From Budvicia diplopodorum (GTDB lineage: Bacteria; Pseudomonadota; Gammaproteobacteria; Enterobacterales; Enterobacteriaceae), in assembly GCF_009800925.1 (NCBI RefSeq), contig NZ_WOYF01000001.1:186001-250000 (forward strand): a DNA stretch of 64,000 nt, read 5' to 3'. The first letter of the stretch is position 1. Each line of letters opens with the position of its first letter. The position numbers and the translations under genes were made by a program. The notes beneath the pieces were generated by a model. The model was not told the origin of the DNA. It made no database searches and was given only the letters and a program-made list of their open reading frames with translations. Positions 39,845 to 51,647 of the stretch are shown in pieces.

Positions 39845-39880
39845 ACAATAAAAACCCGGTTAAAACCGGGTTTTTATTGT
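39845..39880. terminator. sppA terminator, usable in both directions
   Basis: AACAATAAAAACCCGGT pairs perfectly with its complement (17 pairs) around taaa; T-rich flanks exist on both strands. Confidence 0.93.
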
Positions 39881-40034
39881 TAATCAGTCCCTCACCCGTT
39901 TCCCTATCATCTGATCTTTAGCATTCCCAATAATTGATGCGACAAAGCAAAAATATAAGCGGTACCTCTACCCTACTTCTACTATCTAGGTCATTTTGTG
40001 CTGAATCGATTTTGTTAATAATTGGGATGAAAAA

Positions 40035-40442
40035 TCAACCAGAGGTTTTTTCTCCCGTCTCTTTGTCAATAAATTGCATCGACGCGGAGTTAATACAATA
40101 GCGCTTTCCCGTCGGCGGAGGACCATCGGGAAAAACGTGTCCTAGATGAGCATTGCACTGATTACAAACGATTTCTACCCTATGCATATGGTGAGAATAA
40201 TCATCGATATACCGTACTGCATCGGGGGTCACTGCTTCAAAAAAGCTAGGCCAGCCACAGCCAGAATCAAATTTAGTATCTGAGTCAAAAAGCGGCGAAT
40301 CACAGCAGATGCAGTGATAAGTCCCCAATAGCTTGTTATGCAATAGCTTTCCGCTATAAGGCGCTTCAGTTCCCCGTTGCTGAGTAATAAATTGCTGTAT
40401 ATCAGTTAGCGTATTCGATTTGTTATTCAATGAATTAGACAC
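40035..40442 (-). CDS. msrB: Peptide methionine (R)-S-oxide reductase
   Basis: MsrB reduces the R form of methionine sulfoxide in proteins, using thioredoxin. The product is 135 residues (E. coli 137). Zinc ligands are Cys44/Cys47 and Cys93/Cys96; the catalytic Cys116 is in RYCINSAS, and [11 protein letters not shown] is conserved. The start is GTG, 6 bases after AAGGAG. It is divergent from gapA with a 362-base gap, as in E. coli. Confidence 0.96.
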   Translation of the reverse strand: MSNSLNNKSNTLTDIQQFITQQRGTEAPYSGKLLHNKLLGTYHCICCDSPLFDSDTKFDSGCGWPSFFEAVTPDAVRYIDDYSHHMHRVEIVCNQCNAHLGHVFPDGPPPTGKRYCINSASMQFIDKETGEKTSG

Positions 40443-41800
<1,358 letters not shown>

Positions 41801-41824
41801 GACGTTAGCGAGTATCTGATAATA

Positions 41825-41854
41825 AAGGGCAGCTTATGGGCTGCCCTTTTTTTT
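41825..41854 (+). terminator. gapA terminator
   Basis: AAAGGGCAGC, ttatg loop, GCTGCCCTTT, then a T-run. Confidence 0.94.
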
Positions 41855-41911
41855 AGCTATATTGAGATAATATTATTCAGTAACTCAGAATGACTAAAAG
41901 GATAGCAACAG

Positions 41912-42793
41912 ATGTCAGACTTTCTTTTTTCCTTACCCATAGACCAACGTATTACCCCCTGCCTGACCTTACATAAGAAAGATGATATATCTATCATCGT
42001 CATTAACCATCCTAAAGCTAAAGGTGCGATATCGCTACAGGGTGCCCACGTCTTATCATGGCAGCCTGAAGGTCAACAACCGGTAATATGGCTTAGCTCT
42101 GAAACCAATTTTAAACAGGGTGTTGCCATTCGCGGCGGCGTTCCTATTTGCTGGCCGTGGTTTGGCAAAGTTGCCGACCCTATGCACGGGTTTGCAAGAA
42201 ACCAAGAATGGCAGTTAATTGCGCATGACGAAAACGAAGAGTGTGTGTGGCTCACTTTCTCGCTGGAAGATAATGAGCAAACCCGGAAATTATGGCCTCA
42301 TTCGTTTAATCTGATAGCGCGAATAAAAATGGGTGAAACCTGTGAAATAGAGCTTGAGCCACACGGTGATTACACCTTTACCGCGGCCCTGCATAGCTAT
42401 TTTAACATTGGCGATATCGACCAAACTTCGGTATCCGGTCTGGGCCCTGACTACCTTGATAAGGTTGCCGGTGGAGAACATTCCACAACGGATAAGACGC
42501 TGAAATTTAGCGGATTGGTTGACCGGGTATATACCAAACCGGAGTCATTTAGCCTGATAGCCGATCCGGCTAACGGCCGCAGCATTGAAATTCATCATAA
42601 AAATGCCAGCGATGTTGTTGCTTGGAATCCGGGTTCTGAAGCGTCAAAAGCGATGGCTGATATGCCGGATGACGGATATAAAACCATGGTCTGCGTGGAA
42701 ACTGCCTACGTAACTCATCCAAAAACAATTACTAGCAACAAACCACAGTACCTATCTGCCACTATCCGCTGCCATAAAAATGAGCAGAAGTAA
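41912..42793 (+). CDS. yeaD: Glucose-6-phosphate 1-epimerase YeaD
   Basis: A mutarotase-type enzyme of the aldose-1-epimerase superfamily that interconverts the anomers of glucose-6-phosphate and related hexose-6-phosphates. The product is 293 residues (E. coli 294). Conserved parts are GAHVLSWQPEG, VAIRGGVPICWPWFG, HGFARN with the catalytic His, ALHSYFNIGD, and VAWNPG..MADMPDDGYKTMVCVETA. AAAGGA precedes the ATG. It follows gapA, as in E. coli. Confidence 0.95.
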   Translation: MSDFLFSLPIDQRITPCLTLHKKDDISIIVINHPKAKGAISLQGAHVLSWQPEGQQPVIWLSSETNFKQGVAIRGGVPICWPWFGKVADPMHGFARNQEWQLIAHDENEECVWLTFSLEDNEQTRKLWPHSFNLIARIKMGETCEIELEPHGDYTFTAALHSYFNIGDIDQTSVSGLGPDYLDKVAGGEHSTTDKTLKFSGLVDRVYTKPESFSLIADPANGRSIEIHHKNASDVVAWNPGSEASKAMADMPDDGYKTMVCVETAYVTHPKTITSNKPQYLSATIRCHKNEQK

Positions 42794-42827
42794 CGGTTAA
42801 TTAACCAGTCTCAGTGGTTGAAGACAG

Positions 42828-42865
42828 AATAAGGCCGGCCGATTTTACTTGGCCGGCCTTATTTT
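42828..42865. terminator. Bidirectional terminator, yeaD / mipA
   Basis: AATAAGGCCGGCC pairs with GGCCGGCCTTATT (13 pairs) around a 10-base loop; the genes converge. Confidence 0.92.
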
Positions 42866-42887
42866 TGGTCAGTCGAGCGCTATAGAA

Positions 42888-43643
42888 TTAGAAGCTATAG
42901 GTAACGCCCGTTGCAATGAAGGCGGAATAAGACTGATCGACCATCGGGCTATCTTTAACTTCGCTGTCTAAGACGGTATAACGACCGGATGCAAAAACGC
43001 TCCAGTTATCATCAAGCGCATAATTAGCAGTCAGTTCGGCGTAAGGCGCCCAGCTGCTGCCAGCCTCATACCGGTCTAGTCCGCTGCGACGCGATTCATT
43101 ACCGCTGACACCATAGTAGTAATCGTTGAAATTGCCGCTATACCAGCTAGCGCCTACTCCTGGAGTTAATTTTAGATTATTTAACTTGATAGGATGCAAA
43201 TAGGCTGCGTCAGCATATAAACCGTTGCTGGTATTAAGCATATCGGCAGAAAGCGAGGTGCGAATGGTTCCCCAATCGGCAATGTGCTTATAGCTCACGC
43301 CACCCATCATGGTTGAACGGCGCTTATCCAGCTCCTTCATCTGACGGTCATCGCTGTTGCTTGGTTTAAAGTGTAATGGAGAATAGAAAAGGTTCAGCGC
43401 CAGCTGATTTTCTTTATCATTCCATAAATAAGCACCCGCTCCGGTACCACGAACAAAGAAGTTATCACCTTCATAACTGATTGCCGGAAAAGGCTTAACT
43501 TCGTTATCAACGCCTTTATAAGGGTATAACTCAAATGTTGCACTCGCGCCTAAAGTCCATGTTTTATCCGCCGCATTAACCACGGGAGATAACAGAGAGG
43601 CACTTAAAACAAACGAACCCAAAATAACCTGATTAAACTTCAT
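42888..43643 (-). CDS. mipA: MipA/OmpV-family outer-membrane protein
   Basis: An outer-membrane barrel of the MipA/OmpV family; E. coli MipA scaffolds the lytic transglycosylase MltA with PBP1B. The precursor is about 251 residues with a signal peptide ending NAA near residue 25. Conserved features are FPAISYEGDNFFVRGTGAGAYLW, KRRSTMMGG, the YYYGVS loop and a C-terminal Phe. The ATG at 43643 is chosen; AAGGAG lies 10 bases upstream and the frame opens at a TTG at 43652. It is the last gene of the segment equivalent to the E. coli 40-minute region; pqiC, from another region, follows 62 bases away. Confidence 0.92.
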   Translation of the reverse strand: MKFNQVILGSFVLSASLLSPVVNAADKTWTLGASATFELYPYKGVDNEVKPFPAISYEGDNFFVRGTGAGAYLWNDKENQLALNLFYSPLHFKPSNSDDRQMKELDKRRSTMMGGVSYKHIADWGTIRTSLSADMLNTSNGLYADAAYLHPIKLNNLKLTPGVGASWYSGNFNDYYYGVSGNESRRSGLDRYEAGSSWAPYAELTANYALDDNWSVFASGRYTVLDSEVKDSPMVDQSYSAFIATGVTYSF

Positions 43644-43714
43644 TGAAATCAAACTCCTTTCTTAATATTAGTATGATACCCAGAACCCAACGGTCACATT
43701 TTTGCACGGTTAAC

Positions 43715-44275
43715 TTAGTTTTTTAATACTCCGGCAATTGCAACGGCTTCTTTTTGCCAAGCATTTGCCAGAGAATAAACCAGTTCATCGTAACCGTCTT
43801 TCTGCAACGGCATTTCTATATTAAATGGTTGACGAATAACTTTATTATCACTTTGTAGCATCCAGTGACCGCTAACAACGGCATAGCCATCATAGCGCCC
43901 TTGGAACCCGGTCACCGTAACGTTCAGAACGTCGGCATCGTGACCGTTGACTAGCTGCCCTGAAATAATCCGCCCCGGTAGCAGATTGCTTAGGTTATCA
44001 GCCAGCGTCTGTTTTAACTGTTGATCCAGACCGCTGCCCCAGAGATTATTCTGGGCAACCGTGTATTTCACATCGCTGGTTTGATAGGCAATACCCGGTC
44101 CGCTAAGAAAATCAGCCACGGTGACGTTCTCAATCCACAACTGCTTAGTGGTATTGCTATTCAGGCTAACAGCCTGTACGCCTGCGATCGGGGGCAGTTG
44201 ATAATAAGAAACCTCACTTTGACTACTACAGGCGCTGAGCAACAGCGCGATAACGGCAATGTTCCATTTCATCAT
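43715..44275 (-). CDS. pqiC: PqiC outer-membrane lipoprotein
   Basis: The lipoprotein partner of the PqiABC lipid-trafficking system, anchored in the outer membrane and capping PqiB. The 186-residue product has a lipobox LLSAC at about residues 12-16 for lipid attachment, then the YbaY/PqiC-type domain (SYYQLPP, LWIENVTVADFLSGPGIAYQT). Its ATG overlaps the pqiB stop (ATGA). In E. coli rmf and fabA follow; here mipA follows, at a rearrangement junction. Confidence 0.94.
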   Translation of the reverse strand: MMKWNIAVIALLLSACSSQSEVSYYQLPPIAGVQAVSLNSNTTKQLWIENVTVADFLSGPGIAYQTSDVKYTVAQNNLWGSGLDQQLKQTLADNLSNLLPGRIISGQLVNGHDADVLNVTVTGFQGRYDGYAVVSGHWMLQSDNKVIRQPFNIEMPLQKDGYDELVYSLANAWQKEAVAIAGVLKN

Positions 44276-45897
44276 TTATTGGCCTTCTTCGGCTGAGGAT
44301 CTTTAGCATTCGGCGCTTCGAACACCAGTGCGTTGCTCTTCTGATTTAGCGTTTGTAATATCGGTTGTAGTTCACGCATCACCCGATCGAGGCGTTGCAT
44401 ATCTGAAACCATATTACTGTATGCAGACGATCCCGGCTGGAATCCTTTCAGACTACGATTGAGCTCTTCCAGCGTTTTCTGCATGTCTTTCGGTAAGTTG
44501 TTCACTTCCTTACTGGCCAGAATGGCATTCAGGTTAGCCATAGTGCTACGGGTCTGTTTTAGCGTCTCGGTCATTTCATTCAGCATCGGCTCAATCGGCA
44601 TTTTATTAACCTTATCCAAAGTCTGGAAAAGCCGTTGCTGAATTTCCGCCAGACCACCGCTAGCCGTTGGAATCAATGGATAGTCATAAACCTTAGTCGG
44701 ACCGGTCCACGGTTTTGCATCAGGATAGAAATCTAAATCGATATATAACGCACCGGTCAGGATGTTACCGGACTTCATCGCAGCCCTTAACCCATTTCCT
44801 TCCGCTTCGGCCAAGTGCCCTTTAATATCTAAATCTTTACCAAAGCGGTTTTGTATCCGATCGGGCTCAATTCGGATCAGAACCGGTACATAGTAGTCAT
44901 TTTCTTTATTATGAGATTTTAGCTCTGGCATAAAGAATGGAACTTCAGAAACGGTACCAATTCTTACGCCACGAAACTCAACCGGAGCGCCAGGCTCTAG
45001 GCCTCGTATAGAGTCTTTAAAGAACAGCACAAAATCTTCGTGCTGAGTATATAAAGACTCCTGAATGCTCTTCCGATCGGAATACAGCTCAAACTTCTCA
45101 AAATCTTTCACTGAATTACCGACCGCCCAGCCGTCAGGTAAGTCAAAGCTAACCCCACCGGTCACCAAGGTGTCTAACGAGGCCATTTCAACCCGCACCC
45201 CTTGTGAAGACATATCGAACGCAATACCGCTGTCTTGCCAAAAGCGTACGTTGCTTGATACCAGTCCGCGATATATATCCATAATAAACAGACGATAGCG
45301 CATCGCTCGATCTTTAGGATCAAACTCGCTGCTTTCAACGGTACCAACGCGGAAACCTCTGAACAGCACCGGATCGCCAGCGTTTAGCCGGTTTGGCTGC
45401 TTACTTTCTAACGTTATGCGTAAACCTTTAGTATCCTCAGAGGCTAAAGGCGCGCTGTCTTTTAGGTTAAAACTGCTTGCAGCCGTTTTGCTGTGTCCGG
45501 GTAAGAGCTCAATGTAGGCTCCAGACAATAAGGTATTTAAGCCAGAGATACCCTCACGCCCAATTTGTGGCTTAACCACCCAGAAAACCGTATCTTTATT
45601 AAGCAGTTTATCCATATTGCTATGCAAACGCGCTTTAATAATGACCTGTTTTAGATCGTCGCTTAGGCTAACTGACTCAACCATACCGATATCGACGTTT
45701 CGGCTTTTTATTGCCGTCTTTCCGCCTTCAATGCCTTCGGCATTAACGGTAACCAGAGTAACTAACGGGCCTTGATTGCTAAAATGGTAAAAAAGGATCC
45801 AGGCACCAATTAATACCGTAAGAATCGGTATAATCCACACCGGCGACCAGCGTTTTATCGTTTCAATTTTTGCAACGTCCTGATTACTATTCTGCAC
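44272..45897 (-). CDS. pqiB: PqiB, triple-MCE periplasm-spanning protein
   Basis: PqiB forms hexameric rings whose C-terminal coiled coil makes a needle-like tunnel across the periplasm for lipids. The 541-residue protein (E. coli 546) has one N-terminal membrane helix (about 20-38), three MCE domains (starting near 45, 160 and 290, each with an FRGxRVGTV-like turn) and a C-terminal helical region from about 430. The start is GTG with AAGGAG 7 bases upstream, inside the end of pqiA (11-base overlap). Confidence 0.96.
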   Translation of the reverse strand: MQNSNQDVAKIETIKRWSPVWIIPILTVLIGAWILFYHFSNQGPLVTLVTVNAEGIEGGKTAIKSRNVDIGMVESVSLSDDLKQVIIKARLHSNMDKLLNKDTVFWVVKPQIGREGISGLNTLLSGAYIELLPGHSKTAASSFNLKDSAPLASEDTKGLRITLESKQPNRLNAGDPVLFRGFRVGTVESSEFDPKDRAMRYRLFIMDIYRGLVSSNVRFWQDSGIAFDMSSQGVRVEMASLDTLVTGGVSFDLPDGWAVGNSVKDFEKFELYSDRKSIQESLYTQHEDFVLFFKDSIRGLEPGAPVEFRGVRIGTVSEVPFFMPELKSHNKENDYYVPVLIRIEPDRIQNRFGKDLDIKGHLAEAEGNGLRAAMKSGNILTGALYIDLDFYPDAKPWTGPTKVYDYPLIPTASGGLAEIQQRLFQTLDKVNKMPIEPMLNEMTETLKQTRSTMANLNAILASKEVNNLPKDMQKTLEELNRSLKGFQPGSSAYSNMVSDMQRLDRVMRELQPILQTLNQKSNALVFEAPNAKDPQPKKANK

Positions 45898-47248
45898 TAT
45901 CAGGCTCCTTATTCGTTATAGTTTGCTTACGGTCCCATAATAGACGGGGATCAAACATCATCGCGGCAATCATGGTCAAGATAACCACGACGGCAAATAG
46001 CAATGCGCCAATATCGGGATAAATACTCATTAACCGCCCCATCCTCACTAGCGCTGATAATACGCCAATAACAAAAACGTCTATCATTGACCAACGGCCA
46101 ACAAATTCGACAATTTCATAAATAACATGCATCCGTTCTCTATCCTGACGACCTTTAATTGCGCCTTTTCCTGAAGCGTCATAGCAAAGCCAGAGGATAG
46201 CGAGAATTTTCAGCGTTGGTACCATAATACTGGCAATAAAAATAACCAACGACACCGGATATGACCCATCCTCCCACAGCAAAATCACACCCGACATAAT
46301 GTTCGATGCCATCGGGTTTCCCAGCACTTCGGTCACCATGATCGGCAATATATTAGCCGGTATATAAAGCATAATAGAAGTAACAAGCAATGCGATTGTC
46401 CACTGCAGGCTATTTGGCTTTCTGACATACCCCACGGTATGACAGCGCGGACACTCTTTTAGATCTGCAGGCAATATTGCGGTGCAGCATGGACACAGTC
46501 TCAACCCTTGATCCTTACCTGAGACCCCCGGCTTTGGCGTTTTGGTTAACGCGGGTGCAGGCCGAATATTTTGCCAAAACAGGTAACGGTCAGTACATTG
46601 AAACGCTCTGACTTGAAGTAAACAAAAAAGGCAATACGGAACAAAGCTCAGACCTATGCCGATATTGCCATAGGCCATTAGCTTAACAAAACTGACTAGC
46701 ACGCCAACTAAGAAGATCTCAACCATACACCAGGCTTTGGCGAGGTATATAACTCGACCCATAATCACTTTTAAGCGGTATGGAAGAGGAACGTTTAAAC
46801 ACAGAAGGATAATGGCAACCATGCAAAACGCAGGTATGAGCTGAACAAAAATAAGAAACAGATAGGCTAAGCTGGAGTAGTCATCATTCATCATGGCCTG
46901 AGGTATTTCAATCAGGCGAATTTGATTATAGATGCCCGACACACGCATATTGATAAAGGGGAACAGATTAGCAAACACCATCATCACCAAAGCGCTGACG
47001 GCGTAGCATACCGGTTGCAGGCATGGCTCAACCCAACGGGTACTTAATGTTGTATAACAGCGAGGGCAAACCGCTTTATCCCCTTCGGCAACGTCGGGTA
47101 ACGTCACCATCAGGTCACACTGTGGACACAGCATCACGCCGTCCGTTTCGGACGGCGCCCTGCCAGCATCCGTCTGTTTTTCTGGATGCCCAGCTATCAT
47201 TTTTATTTGTGGTAGTGATGCATGGGAACAGCTTGCATCTTTACACAT
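45887..47248 (-). CDS. pqiA: PqiA, inner-membrane component of PqiABC
   Basis: A paraquat-inducible inner-membrane protein that supplies lipid to the PqiB tunnel; the E. coli operon is under SoxRS. The 453-residue protein (E. coli 417) has two copies of a zinc-ribbon plus four-helix unit: LCPQCD...CPRC near residues 40-65 and LCPCCTAILPADLKECPRC near 245-263. The N-terminus is about 30 residues longer than in E. coli and carries extra Cys residues. The ATG at 47248 has AAGGTGG upstream; GTG codons precede it in frame. uup lies upstream with a gap of about 120 bases. Confidence 0.94.
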   Translation of the reverse strand: MCKDASCSHASLPQIKMIAGHPEKQTDAGRAPSETDGVMLCPQCDLMVTLPDVAEGDKAVCPRCYTTLSTRWVEPCLQPVCYAVSALVMMVFANLFPFINMRVSGIYNQIRLIEIPQAMMNDDYSSLAYLFLIFVQLIPAFCMVAIILLCLNVPLPYRLKVIMGRVIYLAKAWCMVEIFLVGVLVSFVKLMAYGNIGIGLSFVPYCLFCLLQVRAFQCTDRYLFWQNIRPAPALTKTPKPGVSGKDQGLRLCPCCTAILPADLKECPRCHTVGYVRKPNSLQWTIALLVTSIMLYIPANILPIMVTEVLGNPMASNIMSGVILLWEDGSYPVSLVIFIASIMVPTLKILAILWLCYDASGKGAIKGRQDRERMHVIYEIVEFVGRWSMIDVFVIGVLSALVRMGRLMSIYPDIGALLFAVVVILTMIAAMMFDPRLLWDRKQTITNKEPDSAE

Positions 47249-47371
47249 AACCACCACCTTTTATGGTTAAGAAATGTATCCATTATCAACATCAAATGGA
47301 CCTGACTAATAAAGAAAAGTTCAGGGGAACCGGCGCTTGTAGCCTACCGAGAACCCTTACTATTACTCTTC

Positions 47372-49276
47372 TTATGCGTTTTTCTGCGCTTCAAGCTCTT
47401 CCCAACGCCCGAATGCCTCTTCGAACGCCTGTTCAGCTGCCGCTAAATCCATCAGCACTTTTTGCGTCACGTCATGAGGCTGGTTAAAGAACGAAGCGTC
47501 GCTTACCTGAGCCTGAATCTTAGCAACATCTGCCTCCAGTTGTTCAATGCGGGCAGGCAGTTCTTCAAGCTCACGCTGCAAACGATAGCTCATCTTGTTG
47601 GCCGATTTCTTCTTCTCTTCGACCTTTTCAGCCACAGCCTTGACCGGTACCGCATTCAGCGGCGCTTTTAGCTCTTTGACGTTAGCCCGCTGGTGATGAG
47701 CATCATAATAGCCACCAACGTATTGCTTAATAACACCGTCACCCTCAAAAATCCAACAGTCGGTCACTGAGTTATCAACAAACTGACGATCGTGGCTGAC
47801 CAGCAATACCGTACCGGTATACTCGTCCAGTAGCTCTTCCAGCAGCTCTAATGTTTCAATATCTAAGTCGTTAGTTGGTTCATCAAGAATTAACAAATTG
47901 CTTGGTTTTAAAAACAGTCGGGCTAACAGCAAGCGGTTACGCTCACCGCCGGATAATGCCCGAACCGGCGTCATAGCACGCTTAGGATGAAACAAAAAGT
48001 CCTGTAAATAGCCTAGCACATGACGAGGGCGACCGTTAACCATCACTTCCTGCTTGCCTTCGGCCAAATTGTCCATCACCGTTCTATCAGGATCTAATTC
48101 AGCCCGGTGCTGATCAAAATAGGCGACCTCAAGCTTGGTACCACCGCGAACCTTACCGCTGTCGGGCTGTAATGCTTGCAGCATGAGCTTTAATAACGTG
48201 GTTTTACCACAGCCATTTGGCCCAATTAGCGCTATCTTATCTCCACGCTGCACCTGAACGGAGAAATCCCTGACCAGCCTACGGCCGTCAACGCTGTAAT
48301 TAACGTCTTCCAGTTCAAAAATGATCTTGCCAGACCGGATTGACTCCTCGACCTGCATCTTAGCCGTACCCATCGTCGAACGGCGAGCGGCGTGTTCATT
48401 ACGCATCGCTTTTAATGCGCGAACCCGGCCTTCGTTACGCGTACGGCGAGCCTTAATTCCCTGGCGGATCCATACCTCTTCCTGGGCCAAACGCCGATCA
48501 AACTCGGCATTTTGTAACTCTTCGACCCTTAACGCCTCTTCTTTCCCTTCCAGATACAGATCGTAATTGCCCGGCCACGAGACTAATTTTCCGCGATCCA
48601 GATCGACGATCCGCGTAGCCATGCTGCGAATAAATGAACGATCGTGAGAAATGAAAACGATGCTGCCTTGAAATTCTTTCAGAAACTCTTCTAACCAGGA
48701 TATGGTTTCGATATCCAAATGGTTAGTGGGTTCATCCAGTAACAAAACGTCCGGTGAGCACACCAGCGCCCGGGCTAACGCAGCTTTACGCAGCCAACCA
48801 CCCGATAGAGAAGACAGTGGAACATCCGCAGATAATTCTAAACGAGCTAAAACATCTCTGATTTGGCTATCAATACGCCATCCGTCCTGATGTTCCAGCG
48901 CTTCCTGTAAAACTGACATGCGGTTCAAATTTTTATCGCTGGGATCGTGGCCGACCAATAGCGATAAATGTTGATACTCTTTCAATAATTCGGCGGGCCC
49001 TGCAATTCCCTCGGCAACAAAGTCATACACGCTGCCTTCAACGTTACGTGGAGGGTCCTGTTGCAAACGCGCAACCACTAAATCTTGTTCGAAAATGATC
49101 CGGCCATCGTCTAACGGCAGCTCTTTGCTTAGCACTTTAAGCAGGGTCGATTTTCCGGCGCCGTTACGGCCGACTAAACAGACGCGCTCATTGGGTTCGA
49201 TATGTAGTTCAGTATTATCCAATAGCGGCGCATCGCTGAAGGAAATCCATGCGCCGGACAAATTAATTAAAGACAT
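47372..49276 (-). CDS. uup: ABC-F ATPase Uup
   Basis: A soluble ABC-F protein with two ATPase cassettes, acting on ribosomes and affecting transposon excision and recombination intermediates. The 634-residue product (E. coli 635) has Walker A motifs GRNGAGKST (about 36-44) and GPNGCGKTT (about 352-360), two LSGG signatures and LLLDEPTNHLD / LILDEPTNDLD Walker B motifs. A Lys-rich C-terminal coiled coil that binds DNA in E. coli completes it. It starts 4 bases after the rlmKL stop, so the two are cotranscribed. Confidence 0.97.
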   Translation of the reverse strand: MSLINLSGAWISFSDAPLLDNTELHIEPNERVCLVGRNGAGKSTLLKVLSKELPLDDGRIIFEQDLVVARLQQDPPRNVEGSVYDFVAEGIAGPAELLKEYQHLSLLVGHDPSDKNLNRMSVLQEALEHQDGWRIDSQIRDVLARLELSADVPLSSLSGGWLRKAALARALVCSPDVLLLDEPTNHLDIETISWLEEFLKEFQGSIVFISHDRSFIRSMATRIVDLDRGKLVSWPGNYDLYLEGKEEALRVEELQNAEFDRRLAQEEVWIRQGIKARRTRNEGRVRALKAMRNEHAARRSTMGTAKMQVEESIRSGKIIFELEDVNYSVDGRRLVRDFSVQVQRGDKIALIGPNGCGKTTLLKLMLQALQPDSGKVRGGTKLEVAYFDQHRAELDPDRTVMDNLAEGKQEVMVNGRPRHVLGYLQDFLFHPKRAMTPVRALSGGERNRLLLARLFLKPSNLLILDEPTNDLDIETLELLEELLDEYTGTVLLVSHDRQFVDNSVTDCWIFEGDGVIKQYVGGYYDAHHQRANVKELKAPLNAVPVKAVAEKVEEKKKSANKMSYRLQRELEELPARIEQLEADVAKIQAQVSDASFFNQPHDVTQKVLMDLAAAEQAFEEAFGRWEELEAQKNA

Positions 49277-49280
49277 TGTA

Positions 49281-51452
49281 TTACTTACCCTCGCCGGCGT
49301 GCTTTATCAGCCAGCAATTATGAATTTGTCGGTTACGGGCGAAATCAACAGAAAGCGTTTTCTCCGAAATTTCTTCAGCTACTAAGCCTAGCTTAGTCAG
49401 GCCATCTGTATCCATTTTAAAACCGCGCTTATTGTTGGAGAACATAACCGTCCCGCCGGTGCGCAGCATCTTTTTCAGATCGACCATGAGTTCCAGATGA
49501 TCCCGCTGAACGTCGAAGCTATTTTCCATTCGTTTAGAATTTGAGAAGGTTGGCGGATCGATAAAAATCACATCGAACTGCTCGGTTGTTTCATGCATCC
49601 AGCCTAAGCAGTCAGCCTGAATCAAACGGTGCTGACGCCCGGACAGACTATTAGCCCGCAGGTTGCGCTCAGCCCATTCCAGATAAGTACGGGACATATC
49701 AACCGTGGTGGTACTCCGGGCTCCCCCGATCCCTGCATGTACGCTGGCCGTGCCGGTGTAAGCAAACAAATTGAGGAAATCTTTATTCTTGCTTAGATTA
49801 CCCAACGTTCGGCGGGCAATACGGTGATCGAGGAATAGTCCAGTATCCAGATAGTCGGTCAGATTGACCCACAGCTTAGCGCCATATTCATCCACTAAGA
49901 AAAACTCGCCCTTCTGAGCCAGTTTTTCATATTGGTTCTTACCTTTCTGCTTTTCACGCACCTTCAAAATTAAGGCGCTGGCCGGTAATTCCAATACGGC
50001 CAGCGTTGCATTAATCGCATCAAACAACCGCTGCCGGGCCTTTTGAGCATCGACCGTTTTCGGCGCAGCGTATTCCTGTAAAACAACTTTACTACCGTAG
50101 CGATCGACAGCAACGTTGTATTCAGGTAAGTCAGCGTCATACAGGCGATAGCATTCGATACCTTCTTGCTTAGCCCATTTATCTAGTTTTTTGGCATTTT
50201 TACGTAAACGATTAGCAAAATCAGCGGCTATTTGTACCGGCTGACCGCCATGATTTTCAAAACCACCAGCAACGGCTCCGTCAATGCTTTCAGTCGGGCT
50301 GCGCTGATTCTCTGACAGTTGATAGTTCTTTTGCACGCAGTCCAAGGGACCGTTTTTGGCTTTAAACTGCCGCCCTGCACGCAGTTGCAAACAGCTCAAT
50401 AAATCAGGTGAGGCGCTGAATAAAGAAAGATTCCACCCGCCGAACGATTGTTTCATAATCCGGCCCAGCGCGCTGTGTAACGCAATCAATGCCGGTTCAC
50501 TTTCTAAGCGCTCACCGTAAGGCGGATTGCTTAATACCGTACCTTTTGGCCCTTCGGGTAACGGGTTAGTTAAGCGAGTCAGGTCCCGGGCCTCAAACTC
50601 CATCAGGCTTGCTACTCCGGCTCTGCGGGCATTGCTTTTGGCAATTTCAATCACCCGGCGGTCATGGTCATAGCCGAAGAAACGGGATTCGGTTTTATTA
50701 ATACCTCGGTTTGCCCTGACCTGAGCTTCAGCTAAGAGTTCGCGCCAAAGTTCAGGATTATGGCCTGACCACTGATTGAAGCCCCAGTATTCACGTTTTA
50801 GCCCCGGTGCAATATCGGATGCAATCATGGCCGCTTCAATTAATAAGGTACCGGAGCCACACATAGGATCGACCATTGGCGACCCTGATTCCCAACCGGA
50901 ACGCATAACGATTGCGGCACCGAGGCTTTCTTTCAGCGGAGCCTGACCGGCCATATCACGATAACCGCGCTGATGCAGGCCATCACCGCTCAAATCAATG
51001 GCGATGTTTGCCATATCACGCTGCAAATAAACGTTAATCCGGATATCGGGCTGCAGTTTAGCCACGTTAGGCCGCTCCTGCACTTTGCGGGTAAAGCTAT
51101 CAACGATGGCATCTTTAACTTTTAACGCACCGTACTGGCTATTGCGGATCTCTTCATTGGTACCGGTGAAGTTAACGGCAAACGTTTTATCTACGCTAAA
51201 CAGCGATGGCCAATTAATGGCATTAACGCCCAAATAGAGATCCATATCGCTGTGTACGCGGAATTCACTCAATGGAAGTAAAATGCGCGAAGCCAGTCGG
51301 CTCCATAACAGGCTGGTATACATAAGACGTTCATCGCCTTCAAAATGCACACCTCCCTGAACCACTTTACAGGAACTTGCCCCCAGCGCTTCTAGCTCGG
51401 TTTTCAATAATTCTTCCAGACCACGCGCCGTACTGGCAAACAAAGAGATCAT
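49281..51452 (-). CDS. rlmL: 23S rRNA m2G2445 / m7G2069 methyltransferase RlmKL
   Basis: A fused enzyme that methylates G2445 and G2069 of 23S rRNA. The roughly 723-residue product (E. coli 702) starts [20 protein letters not shown] at the ATG at 51452; the longer frame from 51467 lacks family support. A THUMP domain comes first, then the RlmL methyltransferase ([23 protein letters not shown]). The RlmK methyltransferase follows ([26 protein letters not shown]). The linker before NRLRKN, around residue 400, is about 18 residues longer than in E. coli. It is divergent from ycbX. Confidence 0.96.
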   Translation of the reverse strand: MISLFASTARGLEELLKTELEALGASSCKVVQGGVHFEGDERLMYTSLLWSRLASRILLPLSEFRVHSDMDLYLGVNAINWPSLFSVDKTFAVNFTGTNEEIRNSQYGALKVKDAIVDSFTRKVQERPNVAKLQPDIRINVYLQRDMANIAIDLSGDGLHQRGYRDMAGQAPLKESLGAAIVMRSGWESGSPMVDPMCGSGTLLIEAAMIASDIAPGLKREYWGFNQWSGHNPELWRELLAEAQVRANRGINKTESRFFGYDHDRRVIEIAKSNARRAGVASLMEFEARDLTRLTNPLPEGPKGTVLSNPPYGERLESEPALIALHSALGRIMKQSFGGWNLSLFSASPDLLSCLQLRAGRQFKAKNGPLDCVQKNYQLSENQRSPTESIDGAVAGGFENHGGQPVQIAADFANRLRKNAKKLDKWAKQEGIECYRLYDADLPEYNVAVDRYGSKVVLQEYAAPKTVDAQKARQRLFDAINATLAVLELPASALILKVREKQKGKNQYEKLAQKGEFFLVDEYGAKLWVNLTDYLDTGLFLDHRIARRTLGNLSKNKDFLNLFAYTGTASVHAGIGGARSTTTVDMSRTYLEWAERNLRANSLSGRQHRLIQADCLGWMHETTEQFDVIFIDPPTFSNSKRMENSFDVQRDHLELMVDLKKMLRTGGTVMFSNNKRGFKMDTDGLTKLGLVAEEISEKTLSVDFARNRQIHNCWLIKHAGEGK

Positions 51453-51647
51453 AACGTTACACCGCATAATAAAAATAGTGGTGCATTATAGCCAATCCGC
51501 TGACTTTGTCATAAAGTTACCCATCATTAATTGCTGAAAAGATTCTAGCGGACAGCAGATGGAGCCGTTTGGGATAGCTCGCCTTAGGTCTACCCGCGGT
51601 AATAATCTAAATTAGTTAAAAATTGTTGGTCATAAACGGAGTTTCAC

